From Paracoccus marinus (GTDB taxonomy: Bacteria; Pseudomonadota; Alphaproteobacteria; Rhodobacterales; Rhodobacteraceae): 64,000 nucleotides of DNA. Shown piece after piece: positions 17,676 through 26,076 of the stretch. The DNA is taken from contig NZ_VJYZ01000023.1 in NCBI RefSeq assembly GCF_007018965.1, positions 123,928-187,927 on the forward strand, in the 5' to 3' direction. A program made the position numbers and the translations under genes. Every line of letters starts with the position of its first letter. Within the stretch, counting starts at the first letter, position 1. The notes under the pieces are model-generated. The model was given only the letters and a program-made list of their open reading frames with translations, was not told the DNA's origin and did not search any database.

Positions 17676-19520
17676 TCAGTACATCTGCTCGATCAGCGGC
17701 GCATACTTTTGCGCCACGAAGCTGCGCTTGAGCTTCATCGTCGGCGTCAGCTCCTCGTCCTCCGGCGTCAGCATTACGTCGATCAGGCGGAAGGCCTTGA
17801 TCTGCTCGACCGGCGAGAACTGCGAGTTGACGCGGGCCACCTCGGATCCGACCAGTTTCACGACCTCGGGCCGGGCGCAGAGCGATCGGTAGTCGGTAAA
17901 CGGGATCGACCGGGTCTGCGCGTAGTGTTCGACATTGTCGCGGTCGATCATGATGAGGCAGGACAGGTACTTGCGCTTGTCCCCGATCACCGTCGCGTCC
18001 GAGATGTAGGGCGAGAACTTCAGCTGGTTCTCAATCTGGCTCGGCGTGATGTTCTTGCCGCCCGCGGTGATGATGATGTCCTTGAGCCGGTCTGCGATCC
18101 GGAACGAGCCGTCCGGGTCGATCCTGCCCACGTCGCCGGTGCGGACCCAGCCCTCCACCAGCGTTTCGCCCGTCGCCTCGGGCATGTTCAGGTAACCGCT
18201 GAACATGCCGGGTGAGCGCACGAGGATCTCGTCCTGCTCGCCCAGCTTCACTTCGATGCCCGGACCCGGGTGGCCGATGGTTCCCGGGCGCACTTCCCCC
18301 TTGCGGGTCATGGTGGCGAAGCCGGTCTCGGTCTGGCCGTAGATTTCGGCCATGGGCAGCCCCATCGCGAGGTACCAGCGGATCAGCTCGGCCGAGATCG
18401 GCGCCGCGCCGGACAGAAGGACACGCGCCCGGTCGAGACCGAGCAACAGCTTGAGATTGCGGAACACCAGCGCATCGGCGGCCTTGCCCGCCAGCCGCAG
18501 CGACAGCGGAATGGGCCGCCCCGCGATCAGCAGGTCGGCGCGGCGATAGCCGATGGCCAGCGCCAGCCGGTATCCGGCGCGCCCGGCCCAGGTCGCTTCG
18601 GCCATGAGCGTCGAGACCCGCGAATAGAACTTTTCCCAGATGCGGGGGACAGCGAACAGGAAGGTCGGCGACAGCTCCTGGATGTTCTGGAACACCGTTT
18701 CCGAGCTTTCGGCGAAGTTCATCCGCAGCCCGTGCCCCAGCGACATGCCGGGCGACAGCAGCCGCTCGGCGGCGTGGCAGAGCGGCAGGTAGGTCAGGAC
18801 GTCGTCGTCCTCGCCCACGGGCAGGGGATCGGGCGCCATGCTCATCTGGAACAGCAGGTAGCTGTGCGGGATCCTCGCGCCCTTCGGCCGGCCGGTCGTG
18901 CCCGAGGTATAGATCAGGATCGCCGTATCCTCGTTCCGCACCGCATCGACACGGGCGTCGATCTCGTCGTCCGCGCCCTCGGCCCGCAAGGCGGCGCCCC
19001 GGCGCAGCAGTTCGTCCAGCGGGACGACCAGCGGATCGTCGAAGTTCCGCAGCCCCTTCCAGTCGAAGACGTAGACCCGCCGGATGCCGGGCAGCCGGTC
19101 GCGGACGGCGAGGAACTTGTCCAGCTGCTCCTCGTCCTCGACGAAAAGCACCGAGGCCGCGGAATCGTTCAGCGCGTATTCGAGCTGTCCGGGCTGGTAA
19201 GTGGGGTAGATGCCGTTGACGGTGCCGCCGCTCAGGTGGACGCCCATATCGGCAAAGACCCATTCCTTGCAGGTTTCCGAAAGGATCGCGGCGACCTGCC
19301 CCGGCTGGAAACCGTCGGCGATCAGTCCCGCCGCGATCTGCCGGGCGAAGCGGTCATAGTCGTTCCAGTTGTAGTCCCGCCAGACGCCCAGTTCCTTGTC
19401 GCGCATCGCGACGCGGTCGCCCCACTGGGCCACGCGGGCCCGAAACAGCGCCGAGATGGTCTTCTGACCTGCGAAGGAGATTTCGGCACGTTCGCGCCGG
19501 TCACCCGATGTATCCAGCAT
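17676..19520 (-). CDS. Long-chain-type acyl-CoA synthetase (FAA1-like AMP-binding protein)
   Basis: The 614-residue ligase belongs to the long FAA1/FadD15 branch of ANL enzymes: 'YTSGTTGRPKGARIPH' near residue 205, 'YGQTETGFATMTRKGEVRPG' near 390, 'RTGDVGRIDPDGSF' near 461 and 'DRLKDIIITAGGKNITPSQI' near 478. It should activate a fatty or bulky carboxylic acid with ATP and CoA. It lies 6 nt after the LivF-like gene and before the receptor gene, linking it to import. It is the third acyl-CoA ligase of the locus and of a different branch from the two in the plus operon. Confidence 0.9.
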   Translation of the reverse strand: MLDTSGDRRERAEISFAGQKTISALFRARVAQWGDRVAMRDKELGVWRDYNWNDYDRFARQIAAGLIADGFQPGQVAAILSETCKEWVFADMGVHLSGGTVNGIYPTYQPGQLEYALNDSAASVLFVEDEEQLDKFLAVRDRLPGIRRVYVFDWKGLRNFDDPLVVPLDELLRRGAALRAEGADDEIDARVDAVRNEDTAILIYTSGTTGRPKGARIPHSYLLFQMSMAPDPLPVGEDDDVLTYLPLCHAAERLLSPGMSLGHGLRMNFAESSETVFQNIQELSPTFLFAVPRIWEKFYSRVSTLMAEATWAGRAGYRLALAIGYRRADLLIAGRPIPLSLRLAGKAADALVFRNLKLLLGLDRARVLLSGAAPISAELIRWYLAMGLPMAEIYGQTETGFATMTRKGEVRPGTIGHPGPGIEVKLGEQDEILVRSPGMFSGYLNMPEATGETLVEGWVRTGDVGRIDPDGSFRIADRLKDIIITAGGKNITPSQIENQLKFSPYISDATVIGDKRKYLSCLIMIDRDNVEHYAQTRSIPFTDYRSLCARPEVVKLVGSEVARVNSQFSPVEQIKAFRLIDVMLTPEDEELTPTMKLKRSFVAQKYAPLIEQMY

Positions 19521-19526
19521 GATCCG

Positions 19527-20300
19527 TCACCTCCAGGTCTTGCGCTTCTTCCAGCGCTTCTCGCCGCGGACGCCGGCTTCGGCCCGGCCGAGGTAGAATT
19601 CCTTGATGTCCTCGCTTTCGGTCAGCTCGGCGCCGGTGCCCTCCATCACCACCCGCCCCGTTTCCAGGACATAGCCGTGGTCGGCGAGTTGCAGCGCGGC
19701 ATGGGCGTTCTGTTCCACCAGCAGGATCGTCACGCCCTCGTCCCGGTTGATGCGGCGAACGATCCCGAAGATCGTCTGCGTCAGCAGCGGCGACAGACCC
19801 AGCGACGGCTCGTCGAGGATCATCAGCTTGGGGCGGCCCATGTAGGCGCGGGCGATGGCCAGCATCTGCTGCTGCCCGCCCGACAGGAAGCCCGCCATCT
19901 GATCCCGCTTGGCCCGGAGGTCCGGGAAATAGGCGAAAACCTGCTTGAGATCGCGCGCCACCGCGTCGCGGTCCTTTCGGCCCCAGGCGCCGACGGACAG
20001 GTTCTCGTCCACCGACATGAAGGGGAAAACCTCGCGCCCCTCTGGCACGTGACCGATCCCGCGTGCCGCGACCCGGTCGGGTTGCTGGTTCTGGACCTCG
20101 ACCCCGTCGAAGATGACCTGCCCCTTCTTGCAGTCGACCGCGCCGGACACGGTCTTCAGCAGCGTCGTCTTGCCCGCGCCGTTCGCGCCCAGCACCGTCA
20201 CCACGCTGCCCGTCCGGACCGAAAGGCTGATCCCGGAGATCGCCATGATCGGGCCGTAATAGGTTTCGAGGTTTCGTGTTTCCAGAAGAACGCCGCTCAT
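19527..20300 (-). CDS. HAAT-type ABC transporter ATPase, LivF-like (second system)
   Basis: The 257-residue ATPase starts MSGVLLETRNLETYYGPIMA at ATG 20300, overlapping the LivG-like gene by four bases. Walker A 'GANGAGKTT' lies near residue 38, 'GHVPEGREVFPFMSVDENL' near 84, signature 'LSGGQQQMLAIARAY' near 141 and Walker B 'LMILDEPSLGLSP' near 161. It is about 20 residues longer than typical LivF because of a C-terminal tail ending in a lysine/arginine-rich run. It is one of the two nucleotide-binding subunits of importer 2. Confidence 0.92.
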   Translation of the reverse strand: MSGVLLETRNLETYYGPIMAISGISLSVRTGSVVTVLGANGAGKTTLLKTVSGAVDCKKGQVIFDGVEVQNQQPDRVAARGIGHVPEGREVFPFMSVDENLSVGAWGRKDRDAVARDLKQVFAYFPDLRAKRDQMAGFLSGGQQQMLAIARAYMGRPKLMILDEPSLGLSPLLTQTIFGIVRRINRDEGVTILLVEQNAHAALQLADHGYVLETGRVVMEGTGAELTESEDIKEFYLGRAEAGVRGEKRWKKRKTWR

Positions 20301-21061
20301 GCCGTCACCCCCAGATAGGCGGCCTGCACGTCCGGGTTCGCCTGAACCTCGGCGATGGTGCCCTCGGCCACGACGCGGCCGTTCGCCAGCGCCAGCACCC
20401 TGTCGGCGGTCCGGCCGACAAGGTTCATGTCGTGCTCGACCATGAGGATGGTGACGCCCAGCTCTTCCTTGATGTCCTTCAGCCAGAAGGCCATGTCGGT
20501 CGTTTCCTCCGGGTTCAGCCCCGAGGCGGGTTCGTCCAGCAGCAGAAGCTTCGGATCCGCGCACAGCGCGCGCGCCAGTTCCACGTTCTTGCGCGCCCCG
20601 TACGGCAGGTCGGCCACGCGTTCGCCCCGCAGGTGCTGGAGATCCAGCAGGTCCAGGATCTCCTCGACCCGGTGCCGCGCCGCCAGTTCGCCCCGTCGCA
20701 CCGAGGGCAGGAACAGGAAGTCGGCCAGCATGTTGCGCGACATGCGGCTGTGGCAGCCGACGAGAAGGTTCTGCAGCACCGTGGCGTTGTCGAACAGCTC
20801 GATGTTCTGGAAGGTGCGGGCGATGCCGGTCGCCACGACCTGATGCGGCGCAAGTGCCAGAATGTCGTGGCTTCCGAAGCTGATCGAGCCGGTCGCGACG
20901 TCGTAGATGCGGCTGACGGCGTTGAAGATCGTGCTCTTCCCGGCGCCGTTCGGCCCGATGATCGCGAATATCTGCCCCGGGCCGACATCGAACGAGACGT
21001 CGCTCAGCGCCTTGTTTCCTCCGAAGGCGACGGAGATGTTGCGAACGGAAAGGGTGCTCAT
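20297..21061 (-). CDS. HAAT-type ABC transporter ATPase, LivG-like (second system)
   Basis: The 254-residue ATPase has Walker A 'GPNGAGKST' near residue 36, 'ARTFQNIELF' near 84, the signature 'LPYGARKNVELARAL' near 152 and Walker B 'LLLLDEPASGLNP' near 172. The variant signature PYGARK is normal for LivG-type proteins. Start and stop overlap the flanking LivM- and LivF-like genes by four bases each, so the cassette is translationally coupled. Confidence 0.92.
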   Translation of the reverse strand: MSTLSVRNISVAFGGNKALSDVSFDVGPGQIFAIIGPNGAGKSTIFNAVSRIYDVATGSISFGSHDILALAPHQVVATGIARTFQNIELFDNATVLQNLLVGCHSRMSRNMLADFLFLPSVRRGELAARHRVEEILDLLDLQHLRGERVADLPYGARKNVELARALCADPKLLLLDEPASGLNPEETTDMAFWLKDIKEELGVTILMVEHDMNLVGRTADRVLALANGRVVAEGTIAEVQANPDVQAAYLGVTA

Positions 21062-22134
21062 CTGAACCGCCCCGTCTTGAGGTAGCGTTTCTGGCGGACC
21101 GCGCTGGCGCGCTTGTAATAGGGATAGGTCTCGAGGAAGAGCCGGAACTTCCGCCAGCGTCCGTAAAGCCCGTCCGGCTCGAAGATGATGAAGCCGGCGA
21201 TGATCGCGCCGAACAGGAACGGCTCAAGCCCTACCTGCTCGCCAATGCCGGCGGGCAGCACCCCACGCAGCACCTCGATCGCGTTGGGAAGGAACGAGAC
21301 GAACACGGCGCCGATGATCGCCCCGCTGATCGTGCCAAGGCCGCCGACGACGATCATCAGCAAGAGCTTGAGCGACTCGTTCAGGCCGAACGTCTCGGGC
21401 GACAGGTACATGAGCTGGTGCGCCATCAGCGCCCCGGCGATGCCGGTGATGAAGGTGCTGATGAAGAAGGCGACGATTTTGCCGCGGGCGATGTTCACGC
21501 CCAGGCTCTGCGCCGATGTTTCGGAATCGCGCAGCGCGATCATGGCGCGGCCGCTGGGCGAGCGGTTCATGTTCGCCACGCCCCAGACGAGGAACAGCAG
21601 CACCGCGAGATAGAGGTAGTAGCTTTGCCAGGCGCTTTCGACGACGTGGCCGAACAGGGCGATCGGCGGCACCTCGATCCCCATGTGCCCGCCGGTGAGC
21701 GGCTCCGCCGCGCCGAAGACGGTCTCCATCAGGATCGCGAAGGCGAGGGTGGCGATCGCCAGGTAGAAGCCGTGCATCTTGCTGGCCGCGCGGCCCAGCA
21801 GCGCGCCGACCGCCCCCGCCACCAGCCCCGCCAGCGGCAGCGAAAGGAGAAACGGCACGCCTTGCATCAGGAACCAGGTATGCGCGTAGCCGCCGATCCC
21901 CAGGAAGGCTGCGTGTCCGAACGACACCTGCCCCGTGAAGCCGGTCAGCACCATCAGTCCCAGACCTGCAACCGCGTAGCACAGGAACATCATCGTCTCG
22001 GACAGGGCATAGTCCGACAGCAGCAGCGGCAGACCGAGCGCGAGAAGGATCAGCAAGCCGACGCGGGCGCGTTCGCCGGGATCGACCAGGTGGTTGATGT
22101 CGAAGGCGTAGCTCGTCTTGAACAGGGTCCGCAT
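21058..22134 (-). CDS. HAAT-type ABC transporter permease, LivM-like (second system)
   Basis: The 358-residue membrane protein carries 'GLGLMVLTGFTGQVSFGHAA' near residue 57 and 'VVGGLGTISGAIIGAVFVSF' near 272, the LivM signatures. It has a basic N-terminal stretch of about 30 residues and a C-terminal cytosolic tail of about 40 residues rich in Arg/Lys/Tyr after the last membrane segment. It is four bases downstream of the LivH-like gene and overlaps the LivG-like gene. It forms the inner-membrane pore of importer 2. Confidence 0.92.
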   Translation of the reverse strand: MRTLFKTSYAFDINHLVDPGERARVGLLILLALGLPLLLSDYALSETMMFLCYAVAGLGLMVLTGFTGQVSFGHAAFLGIGGYAHTWFLMQGVPFLLSLPLAGLVAGAVGALLGRAASKMHGFYLAIATLAFAILMETVFGAAEPLTGGHMGIEVPPIALFGHVVESAWQSYYLYLAVLLFLVWGVANMNRSPSGRAMIALRDSETSAQSLGVNIARGKIVAFFISTFITGIAGALMAHQLMYLSPETFGLNESLKLLLMIVVGGLGTISGAIIGAVFVSFLPNAIEVLRGVLPAGIGEQVGLEPFLFGAIIAGFIIFEPDGLYGRWRKFRLFLETYPYYKRASAVRQKRYLKTGRFR

Positions 22135-22138
22135 CGCG

Positions 22139-23011
22139 TCACACCTTCTTGCGGAAGGTTTGCGGGATCAGGCCGTCCGGCCGCACGACCAGCACCAGCA
22201 GCATGATGGCGTAGGCATAGACGCCCTGAAGCGGCGGGTACGCATAGTCGAGGAACGGCTCGGCCACGCCGATCAGCAGGCAGCCGAGCAGCGCGCCCGG
22301 GATCGAGCCGAAGCCGCCGACCACCGCGCCCGCCAGCGCCTTGATGCCGACCGCCGTGATCTCCGGGCTGACCTGCGTCACCGGCGCCATCAGCATGCCC
22401 GCCGTCGCCGCGACCATCGCGCTGATCGCCCAGATCACCGACACCAGCCGCTTGACCGGAACGCGGCTGTAATAGGCCGCCAGCTGGTTCTGCGATGCCG
22501 CCTGCATGGCCACGCCCAGCTTCGTGCGGCTGAGAAACAGGTAGAGGCCCGCGCAGATGACGATCGTGCCGGCGATGACGACGATCCGGCTAGTCGCGAT
22601 CACCAGCCCGCCGACCTCGACCGTCCCCTGGAACGGCACGGTCAGGTTGCGCGGACCGTAGCCCCAGATCATCCCGGCCAGCGCCTTCAGCATGACGCCG
22701 AGCGCCACCGTCAGGATGAAGACGCTGGACTGGGATTCCCCGATCATCCGGCGCATCACCGCCGCATCCAGCGCGTATCCGGCGACGCCGAGCGTCAGGA
22801 TCCCCAGCGCGGCACCCATCCAGAACCCCAGCCCCCAGAGTTCGGCGAAGGTCAGCACCATGAAGGCGCCAAGCATCATCAGCTCGCCATGGGCGAAGTT
22901 CACGATCTCGGTCGCCCGGTAGATGAACACGAAACCCAGCGCGACCAGCGCGTACCCCGATCCCTGCGCCAGTCCGATGATCGTCAGTTGAAGCGCGTCG
23001 GTCCACTGCAT
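22139..23011 (-). CDS. HAAT-type ABC transporter permease, LivH-like (second system)
   Basis: The 290-residue permease starts MQWTDALQLTIIGLAQGSGY at ATG 23011 with GGGGAGGGGG upstream. It shows 'EIVNFAHGELMMLGAFM' near residues 34-50 and 'GGFGSIPGALLGCLLIG' near 230-246, the conserved LivH elements. About eight membrane segments are present. It is the first transport gene of the minus operon, 37 nt after the SDR gene, so the beta-oxidation genes and importer 2 share a transcript. Confidence 0.92.
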   Translation of the reverse strand: MQWTDALQLTIIGLAQGSGYALVALGFVFIYRATEIVNFAHGELMMLGAFMVLTFAELWGLGFWMGAALGILTLGVAGYALDAAVMRRMIGESQSSVFILTVALGVMLKALAGMIWGYGPRNLTVPFQGTVEVGGLVIATSRIVVIAGTIVICAGLYLFLSRTKLGVAMQAASQNQLAAYYSRVPVKRLVSVIWAISAMVAATAGMLMAPVTQVSPEITAVGIKALAGAVVGGFGSIPGALLGCLLIGVAEPFLDYAYPPLQGVYAYAIMLLVLVVRPDGLIPQTFRKKV

Positions 23012-23048
23012 GTGTTCCCCCTCCCCAGGTTTGCGCGGCGTGTTCAGG

Positions 23049-23906
23049 TCAGAGCGAAAGCCCTCCGCCGACCACCAGCACCTGCCCCGAGACGTAGTTC
23101 GATTCCGGCGCACAGAAGAGATAGACCCCGTCCGCAGCCTCGGCCGGCGTGCCGGCCCGCCCGAGCGGGATCATTCCGATCATGCCGCGCGCGACCTTTT
23201 CAGGGATACCCACGGCGATCTGCTCGCCCTCGATCTCGATGACGCGCTTTTCGTCCGACGCTTCGGTCATCCGCGTCTCGATGTAGCCGAAGGCGACGCA
23301 GTTCACGTTGACCTTGTAGCGGCCCCATTCCTTGGAAAGCGTCTTCGTCAGCCCCAGCACCGCCGATTTGGCGCTGGAGTAGTTCACCTGCCCGACGTTG
23401 CCGCTGGTCCCCGCCACCGACGAGATGTTGACGACCTTGCGGAACACCTCGCGCCCTTCGGCGGCCTCGGCCGTGGCGGCGTCGCGGATGAACGACGAGG
23501 CCGCGCGCAGGATCCGGAAAGGCGCCTTGACGTGGACGTCCATCATCGCGTCGAACTGCTGGTCGGTCATCTTTCCGATCAGCGCGTCGCGGGTGTAGCC
23601 CGCGTTGTTGACGATGATGTCCACGCCCCCGAACTGGTCGATGCCGGTCTGGATGAACCGTTCGGCAAACCCGTCCGCGCTGACGCTGCCCGGCACCGCG
23701 GCGGCCCTGCCGCTTGCGGCGCGGATCTCGGCCACGACCGCCTCGGCCGGTTCGGCGTCAAGGTCGTTCACCACGACCGCCGCGCCCTTCGAGGCCAGCT
23801 TCAGCGCCACCGCGCGGCCGATCCCGCGCCCGGCGCCGGTGACGTAGGCCGTCCTGCCCGCGAGGTCGGCCATCCGTTCGTCCTTCTGCAATGCTTGAGT
23901 GTCCAT
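23049..23906 (-). CDS. Short-chain dehydrogenase/reductase (3-hydroxyacyl-CoA type)
   Basis: The 285-residue SDR has the NAD(P)-binding 'TGAGRGIGRAVALKL' near residue 21, 'NNAGYTRD' near 102, the active-site serine region 'NISSVAGTSGNVGQ' near 156 and the catalytic 'YSSAK' near 171. An aspartate-containing 'NDLD' after the second strand favours NAD. It resembles FabG/3-hydroxyacyl-CoA dehydrogenases, so it would oxidise the 3-hydroxyacyl-CoA made by the MaoC hydratase. ATG 23906 begins 4 nt after the acyl-CoA dehydrogenase stop; ATG 23873 (MADLAGRTAY) is an alternative start. Confidence 0.9.
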   Translation of the reverse strand: MDTQALQKDERMADLAGRTAYVTGAGRGIGRAVALKLASKGAAVVVNDLDAEPAEAVVAEIRAASGRAAAVPGSVSADGFAERFIQTGIDQFGGVDIIVNNAGYTRDALIGKMTDQQFDAMMDVHVKAPFRILRAASSFIRDAATAEAAEGREVFRKVVNISSVAGTSGNVGQVNYSSAKSAVLGLTKTLSKEWGRYKVNVNCVAFGYIETRMTEASDEKRVIEIEGEQIAVGIPEKVARGMIGMIPLGRAGTPAEAADGVYLFCAPESNYVSGQVLVVGGGLSL

Positions 23907-23910
23907 CGGG

Positions 23911-25071
23911 TCAGTTCCTGTCCAGCGAGCGCGCGACGATCTCGCGCATGATCTCGTTCGAGCCGCCGTAGATGCGCTGCACCCGCGCGTCGGCGTAAAG
24001 CTCCGCGATCGGGTAGTCGTTGATGTAGCCGTAGCCGCCGTGAAGCTGCAGGCAGACGTCCACCGTCCGTCCCTGCATCTCGGTGCCCCACATCTTGGCC
24101 ATCGCCGCACGTTCGGGCGTCAGCCGTCCTTCCTCCAGCTCGCGGGTCAGCCGGTCGAGGAAACCTGCAAGAAGCTCGATCTCGGTCGTGACCTCGGCCA
24201 GCCGGAAGCGGGTGTTCTGGAAGTCCATCAGCCGCTGGCCGAAGGCGTTGCGGTCCTTCACGTAGGCCAGCGTATGCTGCAGCGCGCAGCGCGACGCCGC
24301 GAGCGCGGAGTAGGCGATGGTCAGCCGCTCCCACGGAAGCTGCGTCATCAGCTGAACGAAACCCTCACCTTCCTCAGTCCCCAGGAGGTTGGTCCGCGGC
24401 ACCCGAACGTCGTCGAAGAACAGCTCCAGCGTGTCCTGCCGCCGCATGCCGATCTTGTCGAGCTTGCGGCCCCGGCGGAACCCCTCGGCGCCCGCGGTTT
24501 CCAGCGCGACAAGCGAGATGCCCCGTGCGCCTGCGGTCGGGTCGGTCTTGGCCACGACCAGGATGAAGTCGGCGTTCATGCCGTTCGAGATGAACGTCTT
24601 CGATCCCGACAGCACATATTCGTTGCCGTCCTTCGTCGCCGTGGTCCGCACCCGCTGCAGGTCCGATCCGGTGCCGGGCTCCGTCATGGCGATGCCGGCC
24701 ACCCATTCACCCGACGCGAGCTTCGGCAGCCACCGCTCCTTCTGGTCGGGGGTGGCCAGATCGGTCACGTAGTGAAGCACGATGTTGTGGATGACCATGC
24801 CCCAGCCGCTGTCGCCGGTGCGGCCCTGCTCGATGATGCTCACGAGGTCGAAGAGCCGCGACAGGCCGAGCCCGCCGTATTCCTCGGGGACGGACGCGCC
24901 GAGAATGCCGTGCGCGCCGGCCTTTTCCCAGAATTCGTGCGCCACCAGTCCCGCTTCGGTGTAGGCGTCGCGGTTGGGTTCGTACTCCGCGGCAAGGAAG
25001 CGGCGCACGCTGTCGGCGTGAGCCCGCAGGTCGTCGTTTATCCAGCCGTGGTCGAGAAACGTGTCGAGCAT
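23911..25071 (-). CDS. Acyl-CoA dehydrogenase
   Basis: The 386-residue flavoprotein has the three-domain ACAD layout: 'EEYGGLGLSRLF' near residue 62, the FAD/substrate motif 'IAMTEPGTGSDLQRVRT' near 130, 'GSKTFISNGMNADF' near 155 and the C-terminal 'RIYGGSNEIMREIVAR' near 366. It should introduce the alpha-beta double bond in the acyl-CoA, passing electrons to ETF. It sits two bases after the MaoC gene and before the SDR, in the order dehydrogenation, hydration and oxidation genes. A single gene implies a homotetrameric enzyme rather than the heteromeric steroid type. Confidence 0.92.
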   Translation of the reverse strand: MLDTFLDHGWINDDLRAHADSVRRFLAAEYEPNRDAYTEAGLVAHEFWEKAGAHGILGASVPEEYGGLGLSRLFDLVSIIEQGRTGDSGWGMVIHNIVLHYVTDLATPDQKERWLPKLASGEWVAGIAMTEPGTGSDLQRVRTTATKDGNEYVLSGSKTFISNGMNADFILVVAKTDPTAGARGISLVALETAGAEGFRRGRKLDKIGMRRQDTLELFFDDVRVPRTNLLGTEEGEGFVQLMTQLPWERLTIAYSALAASRCALQHTLAYVKDRNAFGQRLMDFQNTRFRLAEVTTEIELLAGFLDRLTRELEEGRLTPERAAMAKMWGTEMQGRTVDVCLQLHGGYGYINDYPIAELYADARVQRIYGGSNEIMREIVARSLDRN

Positions 25072-25073
25072 GT

Positions 25074-25535
25074 TTAATTGGTCCTGATGATGGCTTCGCC
25101 GGCGATGGTGCGCGTCCGGCTTGCGTCCGGGGCTATGATCTCGGCCACGAGGTTGACCCGGACATGAGGCTGGCCGTCAATCTCCAGCCGTTCGGCCACC
25201 TCGCCCGAACAGGTCAGGTCGGCGTTGACCGGCGTAATGGCCATGAAGCGGCCGGAAAGACGCCGGATCCTGTCCGCGCCGCCCCAGCTCGACGCCACCC
25301 GCGCCAGCACGCCCAGCGACAGCATCCCTTGCGCGAACACGTCGTTGAGCCCCGCCTCACGGGCGAAATCGGTGTCGATATGGACGAGGTTGTGATCCCC
25401 GGATGCCCCGGCATAGAGCGTGAGCGTCGCCCGCGAAATCCGGCCGAAGTGAATCTCGGGCAGGGTGTCGCCGGGACGGGCAAGGGCCAGGCAGGTGTCG
25501 GAGCCGGCGTCGGTGTCGGTGTCCATGTCGTTCAT
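25074..25535 (-). CDS. MaoC-family (R)-hydratase subunit
   Basis: The 153-residue hot-dog protein carries the R-hydratase signature 'YAGASGDHNLVHIDTDFA' near residues 41-58, with the catalytic aspartate and histidine, and 'DVFAQGMLSLG' near 66. It is the catalytic-half type. The adjacent gene (8 nt upstream) encodes a MaoC N-terminal-like subunit, and paired genes of this kind encode heteromeric enoyl-CoA hydratases for bulky acyl-CoAs such as steroid side chains. It is therefore the likely hydratase acting after the acyl-CoA dehydrogenase. Confidence 0.9.
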   Translation of the reverse strand: MNDMDTDTDAGSDTCLALARPGDTLPEIHFGRISRATLTLYAGASGDHNLVHIDTDFAREAGLNDVFAQGMLSLGVLARVASSWGGADRIRRLSGRFMAITPVNADLTCSGEVAERLEIDGQPHVRVNLVAEIIAPDASRTRTIAGEAIIRTN

Positions 25536-25543
25536 GTTGTCCC

Positions 25544-26035
25544 TCAGTTCAGCCGGTGGACCAGCACCCGCTCGATCGCGACGAGGAGCCCGCGTCGGGC
25601 GTGGCGGATCTCGGCGCGGAGCCGGGCGGTTTCCAGCGCGCCGCCCTTCTTGTCCTCGAAACCCACGACCTCGGTGGTGAACGATACCCGGTCGCCGGCA
25701 TAGATCGGACCGAAGTATTCGTAGGTTTCCTCACCGTGCAGCAGGCGCGTGTAGTCGCAGCCGATCAGGTCGTAGATCGGCGTCCGGCCCATGCGCTTCG
25801 CGATGCGGCTGGTTTCAAGGTCCACCACGCACGGGAAGGTCGGCGGCGCGGGGACATCGGGGTGCCCGGCGGCCCGCGCATCGTCACGGTCGTGATAGAC
25901 CGGATCGTCTTCGCCGAGTGTCTCGGCGAAAAACGAGATCCTGCCCGCCTCGACGTCGAAGAAGATCGGGTCGGTCTTCAGTCCGGTGGTCGCCCGGTTG
26001 AACAACCCGCGCGGTGGGAAAATGGTATCGCTCAC
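25544..26035 (-). CDS. MaoC N-terminal-domain-like hydratase subunit (FAS1-type dehydratase family)
   Basis: The 163-residue protein belongs to the MaoC_dehydrat_N (PF13452-like) group, with 'FFAETLGEDDPVYHD' near residue 32, 'PAPPTFPCVVDLE' near 58 and 'YTRLLHGEETYEYFGPIYAG' near 87. GTG 26035 was chosen as start because GAGAGGAGA precedes it and the upstream in-frame sequence overlaps the thiolase gene. It lacks the D-x4-H catalytic set and is thought in this family to shape the acyl pocket beside the catalytic MaoC partner encoded next door. Confidence 0.87.
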   Translation of the reverse strand: MSDTIFPPRGLFNRATTGLKTDPIFFDVEAGRISFFAETLGEDDPVYHDRDDARAAGHPDVPAPPTFPCVVDLETSRIAKRMGRTPIYDLIGCDYTRLLHGEETYEYFGPIYAGDRVSFTTEVVGFEDKKGGALETARLRAEIRHARRGLLVAIERVLVHRLN

Positions 26036-26076
26036 GCCTGGTTCTCCTCTCGATGCTGGAAATCGTCGAAACCGCG